Source: Chara braunii | Lineage: Eukaryota > Streptophyta > Charophyceae > Charales > Characeae | Assembly (NCBI GenBank): GCA_003427395.1 | Contig: BFEA01000069.1 | Span: forward strand, 1,284,453 to 1,320,082 | Direction: 5' to 3' | DNA length: 35,630 nt | Shown here: positions 20,450-29,867 of the stretch, piece by piece | Layout: every line of letters starts with the position of its first letter | Numbering within the stretch: the first letter of the stretch is position 1 | The notes under the pieces: generated by a model | Told to the model about the DNA's origin: nothing | Databases searched by the model: none | Seen by the model: only the letters and a program-made list of their open reading frames with translations | Translations under genes and position numbers: made by a program

Positions 20450-20860
20450 CCCAAATTTCCCGAAATGCGATTGTATGGCCGAAATATAATAGTGAAAACC
20501 GCCAAATACGTAAAAAAACGATCGTGAAAACCAGGCGCAGCAGCCCTATGCTGCGTTTGATCCAGCCGGCGCAGCCGCCAACCGGAATAGTCAGGCGTCT
20601 CTAGGTCGCTAGGAAGCGAGATTGAGCAAATGGGAGTTACTCGTTAAATACTATCCAGCGAACCGAAATGCAGACAGGAGTAGACAAAGGAGAAAGTCAG
20701 AAGAAAGTTCCAAGAGACGTAGAATCAACCCGTTCACAGAAAGAGAAGGGCCAGAAAAAAAAGGGGGCAGATTCATCAGAAAAGAAAAGAGGAGAAAGCT
20801 GACTCAGACCAAGCCAAAGACAATTCCTCTAGAAGTAACGGGGTACTAACGGCCGGCCTT
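20450..20860 (-). repeat. Possible eroded pseudo-LTR of a related Penelope-like element
   Basis: On the minus strand at about 20600-20540 the order CCTGACTA, a GC-rich stem, CTGGATCAAACGC, then a short stem parallels the hammerhead region of the intact element (CCTGACGA, stem, CTGGTCGAAACGC). Flanks also echo the pseudo-LTR: an AAAAAAACGATCGTGAAAA stretch on one side, and GAAAG/AAAAGA-rich DNA ending in CTCTAGAAGTAACGG on the other. Core bases are changed, so it would not cleave. The match is by eye only. Confidence 0.35.
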
Positions 20861-21377
20861 CTAAAGAAGTAAAATCCTAACCCCCACTTCTTCGGTAGCC
20901 ACTTGTCTGACTACTGGTCAACCTTGTGTAGACCCATGCGCGATCCGAGAAACATTTTCCAAAAGAACAAAACAAACAAGTCGGAACAAACAAAGAATAC
21001 CAAAACAAAGCAAAGGGCAAGAAAACCCTCTATGCCCTTTCCTAGCAATTACCCTGCCATGACCCCAGGTCTTACCATACTACCACACTCTATACCTCCC
21101 CATCTTTTCTCAATAGTACCAAAAGACTACTGTCCCTCGCGGCCTGGTCAAATGGCTTTTAGGTTGCCCGCAGGGCTGCAGCCTTTCATATTTCAAACTT
21201 CTACCACACTCGAGACCCCCATCTTTTTCAACATCGCCAGCGACTTTCGCTACCGGCCCAGAGCCGAAGAATAGGAATGCTCTTAGCCCGTAAGAGCACT
21301 ACTTAGGTTAGTGTGAACTGGTGGTTTAAGGGCAAAAATGTAGTCTTCATGAGACTTCAAAACACTTTTTTCAGGCA
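20861..21377. other. No gene recognised
   Basis: A 123-codon open stretch at 20903-21274 is Pro/Thr/Lys-rich with no recognisable domain and no flanking signals. I treat it as chance. The rest is ordinary spacer. Confidence 0.5.
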
Positions 21378-21419
21378 GAGTATTCCAAGAGTTTCCAAGA
21401 GTATTCCAAGAGTTTCTGG
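21378..21419. repeat. Short tandem repeat, 21-bp unit x2
   Basis: AGAGTATTCCAAGAGTTTCC occurs twice in a row. Confidence 0.85.
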
Positions 21420-21500
21420 ATTAAAGGCACCACTGTTTAAAAGGTATCCTAGCGGATCAAGGAGACCGCCTTTTGTAACAATCATTCTTAGAACCTATCA

Positions 21501-21698
21501 CAGTGACTACGCGGGAGTCACAAAAACAGTTTGAAAATACAGTTCGGGCCAAAACGAGTTTCAAATTGCACTTCGGGTAATGTATACAAGCCAGCTTCCT
21601 GTCAGGTACACTGGTAAAGTGCCTGAACTGCAATTTGAAACTCGTTTTGGCCGAAACTGTCATTTCAAACTGTTCTTGTGACTCTCGCGTAGTTACCC
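21501..21698. mobile_element. Fold-back element with 70-bp arms
   Basis: The left arm holds ACTACGCGGGAGTCACAA and CCAAAACGAGTTTCAAATTG. The right arm holds their reverse complements with few mismatches. The loop is about 45 bp. There is no coding capacity. It shares no obvious sequence with the fold-back elements at 11147 and 18199, so it is a separate family. Confidence 0.75.
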
Positions 21699-21900
21699 CT
21701 TGAAAGTAGCGGTAGAGTGAAGCTCTCACTTCCTTGAATTCGAGTTTAACATTTTTGTTTGGCCTTTTCAAGCAATGAATATGTCCCAGACGCATGCCCT
21801 TGCAAAAATCAAATGGGTAATCAGTCTGGCACTTCGCAAACCCCACCAGTGGTTTCAGGGATCTTGCCACAGCAGGAAAAAATGATGTTTTCCGCTCGCC

Positions 21901-22075
21901 TTCGCTCCCCCTCTGTCCCTTCTTTTGCCGGTTGCTCCACCTTTGCCTTCTCAGTTTCGGTGACTTCGCTCCCCCTCCGTCCCTCCTCTTGCCGATTGTT
22001 TTCAGTTTCACGGACTTCGCTCCCCCTCTGTCCCTCCTTTTGCCGGTTGATCCACCTTCGCCTTTTCAGTTCCCG
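21901..22075. repeat. Tandem repeat, about 64-bp unit x3
   Basis: Units start TTCGCTCCCCCTC at 21901, 21965 and 22016. The middle unit is shortened to 51 bp by loss of the CCACCTT(T/C)GCC segment. Confidence 0.9.
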
Positions 22076-22570
22076 ACATCATATTCGGGACCAAAACCAT
22101 AAGTGCAAGCATTCTTGATGTGCGTGTGCGGCGCCATAAGTTTCTGAAATCGGACAGATGGATTAGGGTTATGGACTACTCACTCCAAAAAAGTAAGAAG
22201 AAGATCTCATCCACTAACGTAGGACCCCACCCGTCTATACTTGCCAAAATAAGGTTAAAAAAAATTCAGAGGAGAGAAAAGCAAAGAAGAAAAAGGAACT
22301 GAAACCTTGATCACTGTCACCACCAGCAATCTAACACACGCGTTGGTGGTTGTGAACAATTCACTTACATACGACAGAAATAGTGCATCACACGTTAGCC
22401 ATCCATAAATCAAATGAGAAAGTCCAAGCAGTAGATACCTCAGCAAACGACCATAGTCACATGCCGAATGACAACTCACACGGACAGCATGCACAATAGA
22501 CAAAAAAACAAGTTGAGGCGTCGAATCTCCAAAACTCCTGAATGGGAAAGGATAGGCAATACAAATTTCA

Positions 22571-22933
22571 TGAAGAACAGCCTATCTGCTCGAACTGAAA
22601 GTGGGCATCTCTCACCCGTGTTGTCAAGTTCCGTGCAAGCTAACTGGAGGTCGACCCTACATGTTTCGTTGGGTCACCAGCACCGGAACTCTTCAGGGGT
22701 CTTCGACGTACGAAGGAGATGACGAAATGGGTTTTGCATTATGTGAAGTACACTGTAAACTTTCAGGCCAACACAACAAGGAAGATGTAAAATTTGACAG
22801 GGCAACCCCTTGTCTTCAAAAAAATCCCAAGGATAACTTACCAGGCGTCACCAATCAAAGAGACCCAATGGAATCAGCGATCTGTGGCCGAGTGCGGCTG
22901 CTTATAGGTCAGGATGAAGGATGCTGCTGTTAA
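22571..22933 (+). CDS. Candidate exon, Ig-like beta-sandwich pattern, unrecognised
   Basis: An open frame of about 120 codons ends at TAA 22931-22933; the only in-frame ATG upstream of the bulk is at 22601. The residues look natural: two similar Cys motifs (CCQVPCKLTGG and LCEVHCKLSGQ) flank MFRWVTSTGTLQGSS and YEGDDEMGF. The pattern of a Trp in FRWV, then DD-x-x-G-F, then a Leu-Cys strand is reminiscent of Ig-like or A9-type domains in plant proteins, but this is a weak, by-eye resemblance. No clear splice sites were found. It may be an exon fragment, a retrocopy or chance. Confidence 0.3.
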
Positions 22934-23479
22934 ATCTGGCTCACCTAACATGCCCACAGCACCAATAAAAGCCGTTATTAGTCAGTCAACATAAGTTAGG
23001 AATCAGATCACACAAGCTGGGCTACAACCGGGTCGCCCAGGCCACTTTGGTCGCCCGCCCCGGCCTGAGCAACCACCAGGAAACGTCTCCGACTCTCCGC
23101 CAAAGAAAAAAGAAAAAAAAAAAGGAGATCCAAAAAGATGATCCCAAAAAAGCAATGCTATGCAGCAGATGCACAAAAATAAATTGAACAACTTTCGCCT
23201 CAGGGTCACATCAAAATTCTTTACGAAATTATTACAATAAAAAATACAAATCAAAATGCAAGGAAATCAGAAATGCAAATGACAATAAACCAAATTCCAG
23301 CATAATTTTATAAATAATCCAGATAACTTTGAGCCTGGACTGAAAGCAGATTGCAACCGAAATAGCAATAAATAAGTGCAAGCAAAGCATTGAAGTCACA
23401 TGATAATGAAAGCCCTCTCCTCTCCTCTAATGACCAATGTCAAGTTGTCAACAATGTGCTCTTCTTCATTGGCTCTTGG
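22934..23479. other. No gene seen
   Basis: A/T-rich spacer. A short A-rich tract lies at about 23100-23122. Confidence 0.5.
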
Positions 23480-24000
23480 CGCCCAGACTACAGACAGACA
23501 GCTCCTGTGACCTGGACTCCTATCTACAGCAGGTCTGCTAAGAAAGATCATCAGCCCGATGAAAGCTTGAACACTGCATACGGACGGCCCGCTTGGTGAG
23601 TGTCTCATCACATCGCCCCTCTCCCTGACTTTCTCCACAGTCCCCTTTGCCCAACTACCTCCGCCTTCCTCCTCCGACTATGGCCGCTAGCAGCCCGGCA
23701 ATGGCTGCTGCACCTCCTTGCCTCGCTGCTCCCAGCTGCTTACTTGCGCTCCACCAGCGCCCTTGTTCCCTCTGGTCAGGCGCTCATCCGCTTCAGCTAG
23801 CGCTCAAGCAGCGCTGCTGCGTCCAGCCAGTGAGAATGTGCGGAGTGAGGCTGCCTCACTTCCTTTTATGCTGGCTGTGAGGCCTGCGGCGCGGCTGGAC
23901 TGGCTGTGCCCTGCCACAGTACTTGTGCTCTGCAGCTCTGGGCCCCTTCCAGAATGTGCCTGGGGCCTAAGTCGCCGCGTAACTGCCTGAACCCTGGGCC
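23480..24000 (+). repeat. Diverged dispersed repeat, copy 2
   Basis: Partner of 9240-9859. It contains TTGGCGCCCAGACTACAG, TCTACAGCAGG, then TAGCAGCCCGGCAATGGCTG and the GCGCTC-rich stretch. There are no domains. Confidence 0.45.
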
Positions 24001-25326
24001 TCAGCATCTTCAACCACCCGGGGGCTGCGTGCCACTGCTTGGTTGAAGATGGTGTGTGCAGCAACTTCCAATATGGACCTCTGGTAACCCTGTGACGCCC
24101 AACGTCACGCCCAACGCGACCTCCCGTTTCGGAGTGGGAGGGGGCCGGGAAGCGCGTAGTAGGGTTGTGCCAAGGATTTTAGGAAAGTGCGGGTGGAGTC
24201 CCAGGACGGAACGAAGATCTTTGGTGCCAAGTTTCAAGGACAGAAATGCAAGTGGCTCCACGTAGGGCCTTATCTTTGGTTTTGCTTTTCTCAGAGCCGA
24301 ACAGCGAGTTTCATCGGCCACGTCGCCTGGTGCGGGCTCACATTTGGTGCACGGTGGGAACACAATGGGTGTATCTCAGCGTGACACCTGTCGCCGACGG
24401 GTTTCAGAGATCTCGAAATCTGACGTGGACGGCCTCAGCCGGAGGCTGTGCTCTCGTCACTCAGCCTCGGAGTGGGTTCGTCCTACAAATCCTGTGGCTC
24501 GATAGGCGTTGTACAGCCGGCACTCAGAGCACGGCCTTCGAGGCCAGTAGGGGGCTATCGATTCCCAAGGGACGACCGTTGGATGATGATAGGGGAGAAG
24601 GAGACAAAACCAAGGGTAGCTGGTTTCAATGGCTACGTATCCTAGGGTGACATAGTACTGGTAATTATGGGTGTCGGGGTAATCCGCAATTCGGGAATTC
24701 CGTCCGATGGCCCTGTGAAAGTCCCAGGCACACAACCAATCACCCTCAGTTTGGCAGGGGTTGGCCGGAAGCCTTAAATTCGATTGGTGGAAGAGTTGTT
24801 CGTTCTCCCAGTATTCCAGGTGTAAAGCGCATCGGTCCCGAAGGGGGACCCTCCCGGCCGCGTCACGCAGGATTTTGCAGGACTTGTCGCGGAGAGTGTT
24901 TTGCCGTTCCGGCCGAGTGCGCCAGCCATACCTCTCACGCACTCGGACGATAGGATAGGGTTATGCGACGTACAACTTACGCCCACCCGCAGGCCGCGGG
25001 AGTTGTCACCATCCTTTGGGTGGGCGTATCCCCGTCGAGCTACCGAACCACGTGCGAAGGCTTTTCATATGCAATCGCAGAGGTGACCCTATCGAGGGTG
25101 TTTCACGTTCGCCGTAGCATAGGGCATATGTGCGGTTAACGCCCGAATCAGACCCGTGCGAGAATCGTCGCCTGAGGCGCTGATCTCTCGAGCGCGACCC
25201 TACGCCGGTCGACTAGGACGGTCAAATCTGACCACTCGATACATATCACAAAAATCAAAATTGAACCTCACTCGTAAGTCGCACCTTTAAGTAAGCGGCT
25301 CAGGCAAGTATTGCGTGTGAAGCTCT
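24001..25326. other. GC-richer block without recognised genes
   Basis: About 1.3 kb is higher in G+C than its neighbours and free of simple repeats. I looked for rRNA, tRNA and LINE motifs and found none. The longest open stretches lack domains. It may be the remains of an element or non-coding sequence of unknown type. Confidence 0.4.
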
Positions 25327-25460
25327 GAATAAATATCATGGCGACACAAGTCTTAGATATACAGATTAGCCATGCAAGCACACCAAATAGTTGCAACGAT
25401 GGAGTACTATATAGTACCCATAATCACGCGATTCTTAATAAATATCATGGCGACATAAGT
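25327..25460. repeat. Direct repeat, AATAAATATCATGGCGACA, 110 bp apart
   Basis: The sequence occurs at about 25327 and 25437 with one difference in the next few bases (CAAGT or TAAGT). Confidence 0.85.
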
Positions 25461-25713
25461 GTCGGCTGACACACGCCTTTAGGGGTTAATCTCTCGACGC
25501 TAAACAATCGCCAACTTGAAGGCGGTTGATTACCACAACCTCTCTTGCACCCTACGGAGAGTGGGTGGTACACAGGTTCCGGCCTGTGATGGCAGTCGGC
25601 TCTCGTGCCCTTGGAGGCAAACTCCATCACCCAGGGCCCGTAGAGAAATCAAGGGGTTTGACTTTGACGGTTGCCACATACATCAACGTCCAACCTGTGG
25701 CGCATCGTATTCG

Positions 25714-25910
25714 GGTTCGGTGGCCGAACCCGAACGTTCAGGACCGAACGCGAACCAGCGTTGAAACTCTCTGAACGCGAACATAAAAATATTATTAAAA
25801 AAAAAAAAAAAAAGTTCTCCAAAAAATCTGAAACAAATATATGTTATGTAAAATAATAATACAAACAACTTTATCCTTGGTGGTATGCTCAAATTCATAA
25901 CCAAACTCGA

Positions 25911-25945
<35 letters not shown>

Positions 25946-25960
25946 TTTTTTTTTTTTTTG
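25714..25960. repeat. Palindrome, then two long A tracts
   Basis: TTCGGGTTCGG and CCGAACCCGAA form a tight hairpin with a TGG loop (about 25709-25733). Pure A tracts follow at 25797-25814 and 25914-25941, and the second meets a T tract. The first may be a retroposon tail. Confidence 0.75.
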
Positions 25961-26547
25961 ATATGTTCGCCCGAACACATTCCGGTGGCGCTCAGCCGAA
26001 CACTACAACAAGCCGTCCCCGTTGAATATTGTTCAAAGAGGAAGGCGCATTGGGCCTCGGACACGTCGTTGGACGCGCGTGAAGCAGTTTTAATTTTCTT
26101 TTGGTTTTTCTTTTCTTTATTTTTATTTTTTTTGTTAGATTCGGTTTCTTTTTATTTTTTTTAGTTTTCTTTTCTTTGGTCCCATGTTTGTTGATTCATT
26201 CATTCACTGGTAGTGAATCTGACTCCGGAATCAAGGAAGATTCGACGGAGTAACTCGTGTGGGCAACGAACTAGCCGAGGCCGCAAACAACCAGCCGCTT
26301 GGGGCTACGACGCCACAAAATGAATGCTCGCGAAGCTGCGGGAGGCAGGGCGCTGCAAAAAGCGAGAGGGGCACTTCAGGGAAGCATGAAAGGGGGAGCT
26401 GCGAGGAAGTAGCGCGAGTTGGCAGGAAGTGTGCGTGGGAAGAAAAGTGTGTGGGGTCATAAGTAGAACACGAGAAAAAGAAGAAGAAGGGAAAAAAAAA
26501 AAAAAAATGATGAGAAGGGAAGAGACAACTTACCTTCCCTCTTGCAG
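25961..26547. other. No gene recognised
   Basis: T-rich low complexity to 26175, then a moderately GC-rich stretch with no recognised domain on either strand. An A tract lies at 26491-26506. Confidence 0.45.
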
Positions 26548-26771
26548 TCGGTGATAGCAATATTCCAGGCATGGGTGTTGGGACTTTGTACTTGAGATAC
26601 GAGGAACTATCTGCACACGCTTTAGGTGGTGTCCAGTTCGCGGGGGACGGACAACCTGATTTCTGGTGGTCGACGGGACGATTTGCAGCACCATTTAGGC
26701 CTCTGGTCGACTCTCTCGGAGGGTTATCACGACAGCATCGACGAATTCGAGGAGAGGGAGAAAGAAGCAAG
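26548..26771 (+). CDS. Candidate internal exon with splice sites, unrecognised product
   Basis: A polypyrimidine acceptor (CTTACCTTCCCTCTTGCAG) ends at 26547 and a strong donor (AAG|GTAAGT) follows 26771. The 224-nt interval is open in one frame: two bases complete a split codon, then 74 codons follow. It encodes GDSNIPGMGVGTLYLRYEEL through WWSTGRFAAPFRPLV to a basic end (RQHRRIRGEGERSK). I do not recognise the domain. The donor coincides with the antisense B box of the adjacent SINE, so the exon could be SINE-derived in its splicing. Partner exons were not found. Confidence 0.35.
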
Positions 26772-26876
26772 GTAAGTCTCTAATCTTAAGACTGAACCTC
26801 TCACTATTAGCATCGATAGGATAAGATAAAGCGAATGTATCTATCACTGAAACGTAGAAATATACACCGCCACACT
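26772..26876 (-). mobile_element. tRNA-Gly-like SINE, minus-strand copy
   Basis: The signature GATAGGATAAGATAAAGCGA and the GAAATATACACCGCCACAC end are present, followed by (TG)n to about 26930. The B-box side reads GTAAGTCTC on the plus strand and contains an extra 14 bp or so relative to the copy at 19350. Confidence 0.55.
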
Positions 26877-26886
26877 CGTTTGTTCG

Positions 26887-26930
26887 TGTATGTGTATGTG
26901 TGTGTGTGTGTATATGTGTGTGTGTGCGCG
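26887..26930. repeat. (TG)n microsatellite
   Basis: TG-rich run adjoining the SINE copy. Confidence 0.9.
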
Positions 26931-26949
26931 CTCCTACCACACGCTGACA

Positions 26950-27022
26950 TCACACTACTTGCGTTGATATCATAAGCAAACCGGATGAATCTACAACTAG
27001 AACCAGAAAGTGTACACTACCT
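26950..27022 (-). mobile_element. tRNA-Gly-like SINE, minus-strand partial copy
   Basis: GATATCATAAGCAAACCGGA and TGAATCTACAACTAGAACCA match the family signature and A-box complement. A short (TG)n follows. Confidence 0.5.
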
Positions 27023-27054
27023 TGTTGTGCAGTGTGTGTGTATGTGTGAAAGGC

Positions 27055-27128
27055 GAGGCAGGCCTCACGATATTTCGATCGATAGGATGAACAAAAGCGA
27101 GTGAATATACTGCACGAATATGACGATG
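27055..27128 (-). mobile_element. tRNA-Gly-like SINE, minus-strand copy
   Basis: GGCCTCACGATATTTCGATC then GATAGGATGAACAAAAGCGA matches the family. A (GAGAGAAA)n array follows at 27146-27190. Confidence 0.5.
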
Positions 27129-27139
27129 TAAGCTTGAGT

Positions 27140-27190
27140 GCGTAAGAGAGAAAGAGAGAAAGAGAGAAAGAGAGAAAGAGAGAAAGAGGG
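27140..27190. repeat. (GAGAGAAA)n repeat
   Basis: Five or so tandem octamer units. Confidence 0.9.
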
Positions 27191-27564
27191 CCGTGGAGAA
27201 AACATGAGCAGTATGCTGCTCTAGATTGCTGATTAAAAGACGGCAAGAGCCGAACCTTCTTCTTTTCGTAGGAGGAGTGGTGGACAACTCGGCATGAAAA
27301 AGGTAATTCGCGATCTGATGCTTTCTCCTTCTCCTCCTCCTTCCTTTGTTTCCGATCAGCATCTGTCTATATCCTGTCGCGATATCCGTCTGCACCTGTA
27401 TTTGTCCATCTTTGTTTCCCCCTGACAACCTAAGCTCCGACTTCATCAGCTCCGGTCGATTAAAAGTCCCGCCCTGCTCGGTTTACCTGCCATTTCGTTC
27501 GATCTCTCTCGTATATATATATATAAGAAGACAGAGAGAGAGAGAGAAAAAGAGAGCGAGAGAG

Positions 27565-27780
27565 AGAAGGGTGATGATGATGATGATGTGAGGGCGCATA
27601 CCTGGTATTGGCAATAGCCTCTATTGGTCGACATCTTCAAGCACTTCGTTGGCTGCTGCCGCCAACAGTTGCGTTGTCAATTAGTAGGCAGATAGTAGTC
27701 GCGTATGAAGTAGGCTGGGCGCTCAACGCCAAGTAGGGAGAAGCGTTTGTACACGAGGGTTGGTGAGGGGGAGAGCAAGC
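27565..27780. repeat. Dispersed repeat pair, copy 1
   Basis: This shares with 30806-31030 the ordered motifs GGTGATGATG, GC.CATACCTGGT, GCTGC..CAACAGTTG and GGTTGGTGA. Both copies carry a donor-like ACCAG|GTATG on the minus strand. Identity unknown. Confidence 0.45.
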
Positions 27781-27930
27781 TCTCATTGGCATTTGGTCTT
27801 CTGTGTTACGATTCTCCATTGGTTTTATACGGGTGCAACGCTGCTTTCAGAACACTGTGGTACTTTCTGGCATTCGATGTGATTGAGCATTCTAGGTATT
27901 GTCATCTCGCTATTACTCATGTTCCTTGCG

Positions 27931-27932
<2 letters not shown>
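27781..27932. other. Spacer
   Basis: No feature recognised before the ATT array. Confidence 0.4.
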
Positions 27933-27964
<32 letters not shown>

Positions 27965-27989
27965 GTTATTATTATTATTATTATTATTA

Positions 27990-28032
<43 letters not shown>
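27933..28032. repeat. (ATT)n microsatellite
   Basis: About 33 units with two GTT interruptions. Confidence 0.97.
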
Positions 28033-28120
28033 AGATAGTTGCCCATATTTGCATGGGGCCGTAACAGAAAGGAGTCGACTGAGGAAAGCATGGAAAAAGG
28101 GGGAGAGAGGAAAGCACACG

Positions 28121-28220
28121 TGAAGTCTTCAACCCCGCGGTTGGCTACACGCTACCTCCATTGATAGGATGAACAAAAAGCAAACGCGCCTACCACTAGA
28201 ACATGGAAATATACGTACTC
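28121..28220 (-). mobile_element. tRNA-Gly-like SINE, minus-strand copy
   Basis: The minus strand reads TGTTCTAGTGGTAGGCGCG, whose TCTAGTGGTAG core resembles the tRNA-Gly A box, and GGGGTTGAAGACTT as the B box. TTTTTGTTCATCCTATC lies between. Confidence 0.6.
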
Positions 28221-28315
28221 CAACCTCGCATCTGGCCACGCGTTACTTTCACCGGCGGGAGGAGCCAAATCTGATGAATCTACTGCAAGAACTAGGAAGT
28301 ATACACTGCCACACC
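28221..28315 (-). mobile_element. tRNA-Gly-like SINE, minus-strand diverged copy
   Basis: Directly adjoins the previous copy, head to tail. The A box reads GTTCTTGCAGTAGATTCA and the B-box side GAGGTTGGAG. The middle signature is altered. Confidence 0.5.
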
Positions 28316-28372
28316 ATGGGCTCGGTCGTACGCGTATGTGTGCGTGTGTATGTGTGAGTGAGTGGAATGCAT

Positions 28373-28445
28373 GTTAATTCGATCGATAGGATGAGCGATA
28401 TCGAGTGAATCTACCGCGCAAACGTGACCGTATGTGTGTGTGTGG
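28373..28445 (-). mobile_element. tRNA-Gly-like SINE, minus-strand partial copy plus (TG)n
   Basis: GATCGATAGGATGAGCGATA and GTGAATCTACCGCGC match the family, and (TG)n follows at once. Confidence 0.5.
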
Positions 28446-29077
28446 GAATAGGATAGAGAGAGAGGGAGAGAGCAAGGGAAGGAGAATGCACGTAGGAAGG
28501 CATGAACGGGGAGGCGAAGAGAAGAGCCTGAAGAAGAAGGGCATGCAAGCTGAAGACGAGGATAAGGTGCCCACAGTGGAAGAAGAAAGCCGCACACACA
28601 AAAGGAGAAAGGCTCGCAGCGAAGGAGGAGGGTGACGGACGCACAGATGGGGGGAAAGAAGAGGGTAGGACAGGAAAGGGGAGTTCGCCTGGCATGTCTG
28701 CGCACTCCCGCACTGGGTGAAAGCGCGATCGGAGGTTGTGTCTGAGAGCTTCCACGTATTCTACACCATTCAAGTCGTCTCACATTGCCGAGTTGGGATC
28801 AAGCTCGACATGGTGTTTAGTTCCCCACCAAAGATTCCCCTGAGTCAGACTACATCGATGATAGGTAGGAATATGTAATATCTCGATTAGTTAGTGCGAG
28901 AGTGTGTGTGTGTGTGTGCATAAGAAGGAAAGGAGATCGTGTAATGAGAAGGGAAGGTGAAGTGACGAGAGGAAACTTACCGATTCAGTTGTCCACGATC
29001 GTCGATACTACCGTGCGTTTCCCTTTTAAAAGAAACCCACGCTCCTGCATGTATCAAGCCAAGAAGATGGACTGTAT
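28446..29077. other. No gene recognised; purine-rich DNA and (TG)n
   Basis: A GA-rich stretch at 28450-28670 gives long but compositionally trivial open frames. A (GTGT)n lies at 28900-28918, next to CATCGATGATAGGTAGGA, possibly another decayed SINE copy. GAAACTTACC at 28973 resembles a minus-strand splice donor. Confidence 0.45.
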
Positions 29078-29084
29078 ATGTTCA

Positions 29085-29245
29085 TTATTAATATTATTAC
29101 TAGTATGACTATTATTATTATTATTATTATTATCATTACTATTCTGTTGTTGTTATTATTGATTGTTGTTGATCTTATTATTGACATTATTGATGATTTA
29201 ATTATTATTATTATTATTATTATTATTGTTGTTGTTGTTGTTGTT
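29085..29245. repeat. (TTA)n and (TTG)n microsatellites
   Basis: TTA runs at 29108-29133 and 29202-29226 are joined by related imperfect triplets and end in (TTG)n. Confidence 0.93.
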
Positions 29246-29466
29246 ATGATTTCAAAATTACTCGATCTTGCATCCGTTGCTTACCATATGTGAGAGTGGA
29301 GACTTGTTGAATGTGCAAAGCATGCACCCACGGCGTCGCGAGGCCGGATCAGTCATCTGCCGGACTTGTAGTAATGCGTGCATATGCCTGTCATTTCCTC
29401 CATATTGTGGTCTCAGGATATTGCACATCGTGAAGGATAGTGCCGTAAGAGAGAATGAGTGTGTTT

Positions 29467-29552
29467 CCAACCTCACTGCGGGCCTCACGACACTTCCATC
29501 GACAGGGTGAGCAAGGCTGAATGAATCTACCGCTAGAACACACAAATATACG
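29467..29552 (-). mobile_element. tRNA-Gly-like SINE, minus-strand copy
   Basis: The minus strand reads GTTCTAGCGGTAGATTCA as the A box, CCTTGCTCACCCTGTCGATG in the middle and GAGGTTGGAAAC at the B-box position. Confidence 0.6.
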
Positions 29553-29567
29553 CACACATACAAGCAC

Positions 29568-29667
29568 AGATAGAGGAAGAAAGAGAAAGAGAGACATACC
29601 GAATATACTGAGAAACGAGATAGAGGAAGAAAGAGAAAGAGAGACATACCGGATATACAGAGAAACG
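29568..29667. repeat. Tandem duplication, 50-bp unit x2
   Basis: Units 29568-29617 and 29618-29667 both start AGATAGAGGAAGAAAGAGAA and are almost identical. Confidence 0.93.
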
Positions 29668-29766
29668 AGAAGAGACAGACATGTAGGCAAACCAGACAAA
29701 GAAATAGAAATAGATATATATTGACTGGCAAACAGAAACAACACAGACAGACACAAAATAGAAAAG

Positions 29767-29867
29767 CACAGTCAGATACACAGACAGACACACAGTCGGA
29801 AAGTACAGTCAGGTACAAAGACAGACACACAGTCGGAACACACGGTCAGATACACAGACAGACATAT
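29767..29867. repeat. Tandem repeat, 37-bp unit x2.7
   Basis: Units contain CAGTCAGATACACAGACAGA and ACACAGTCGGAA. They lie within a longer ACAG-rich tract. Confidence 0.88.

Noticed and set aside
21457-22011. 184-codon minus-strand frame
   Set aside because: It runs through a fold-back element and a tandem repeat and has no domain.
24060-25260. Ribosomal RNA or intergenic rDNA
   Set aside because: No recognisable conserved rRNA segments were found on either strand.
26231-26770. 179-codon minus-strand frame
   Set aside because: Opposite an exon-like plus-strand segment and low-complexity Phe runs; no domain.
27899-28123. Poly-Ile/Leu/Asn frames
   Set aside because: Artefacts of the ATT microsatellite.
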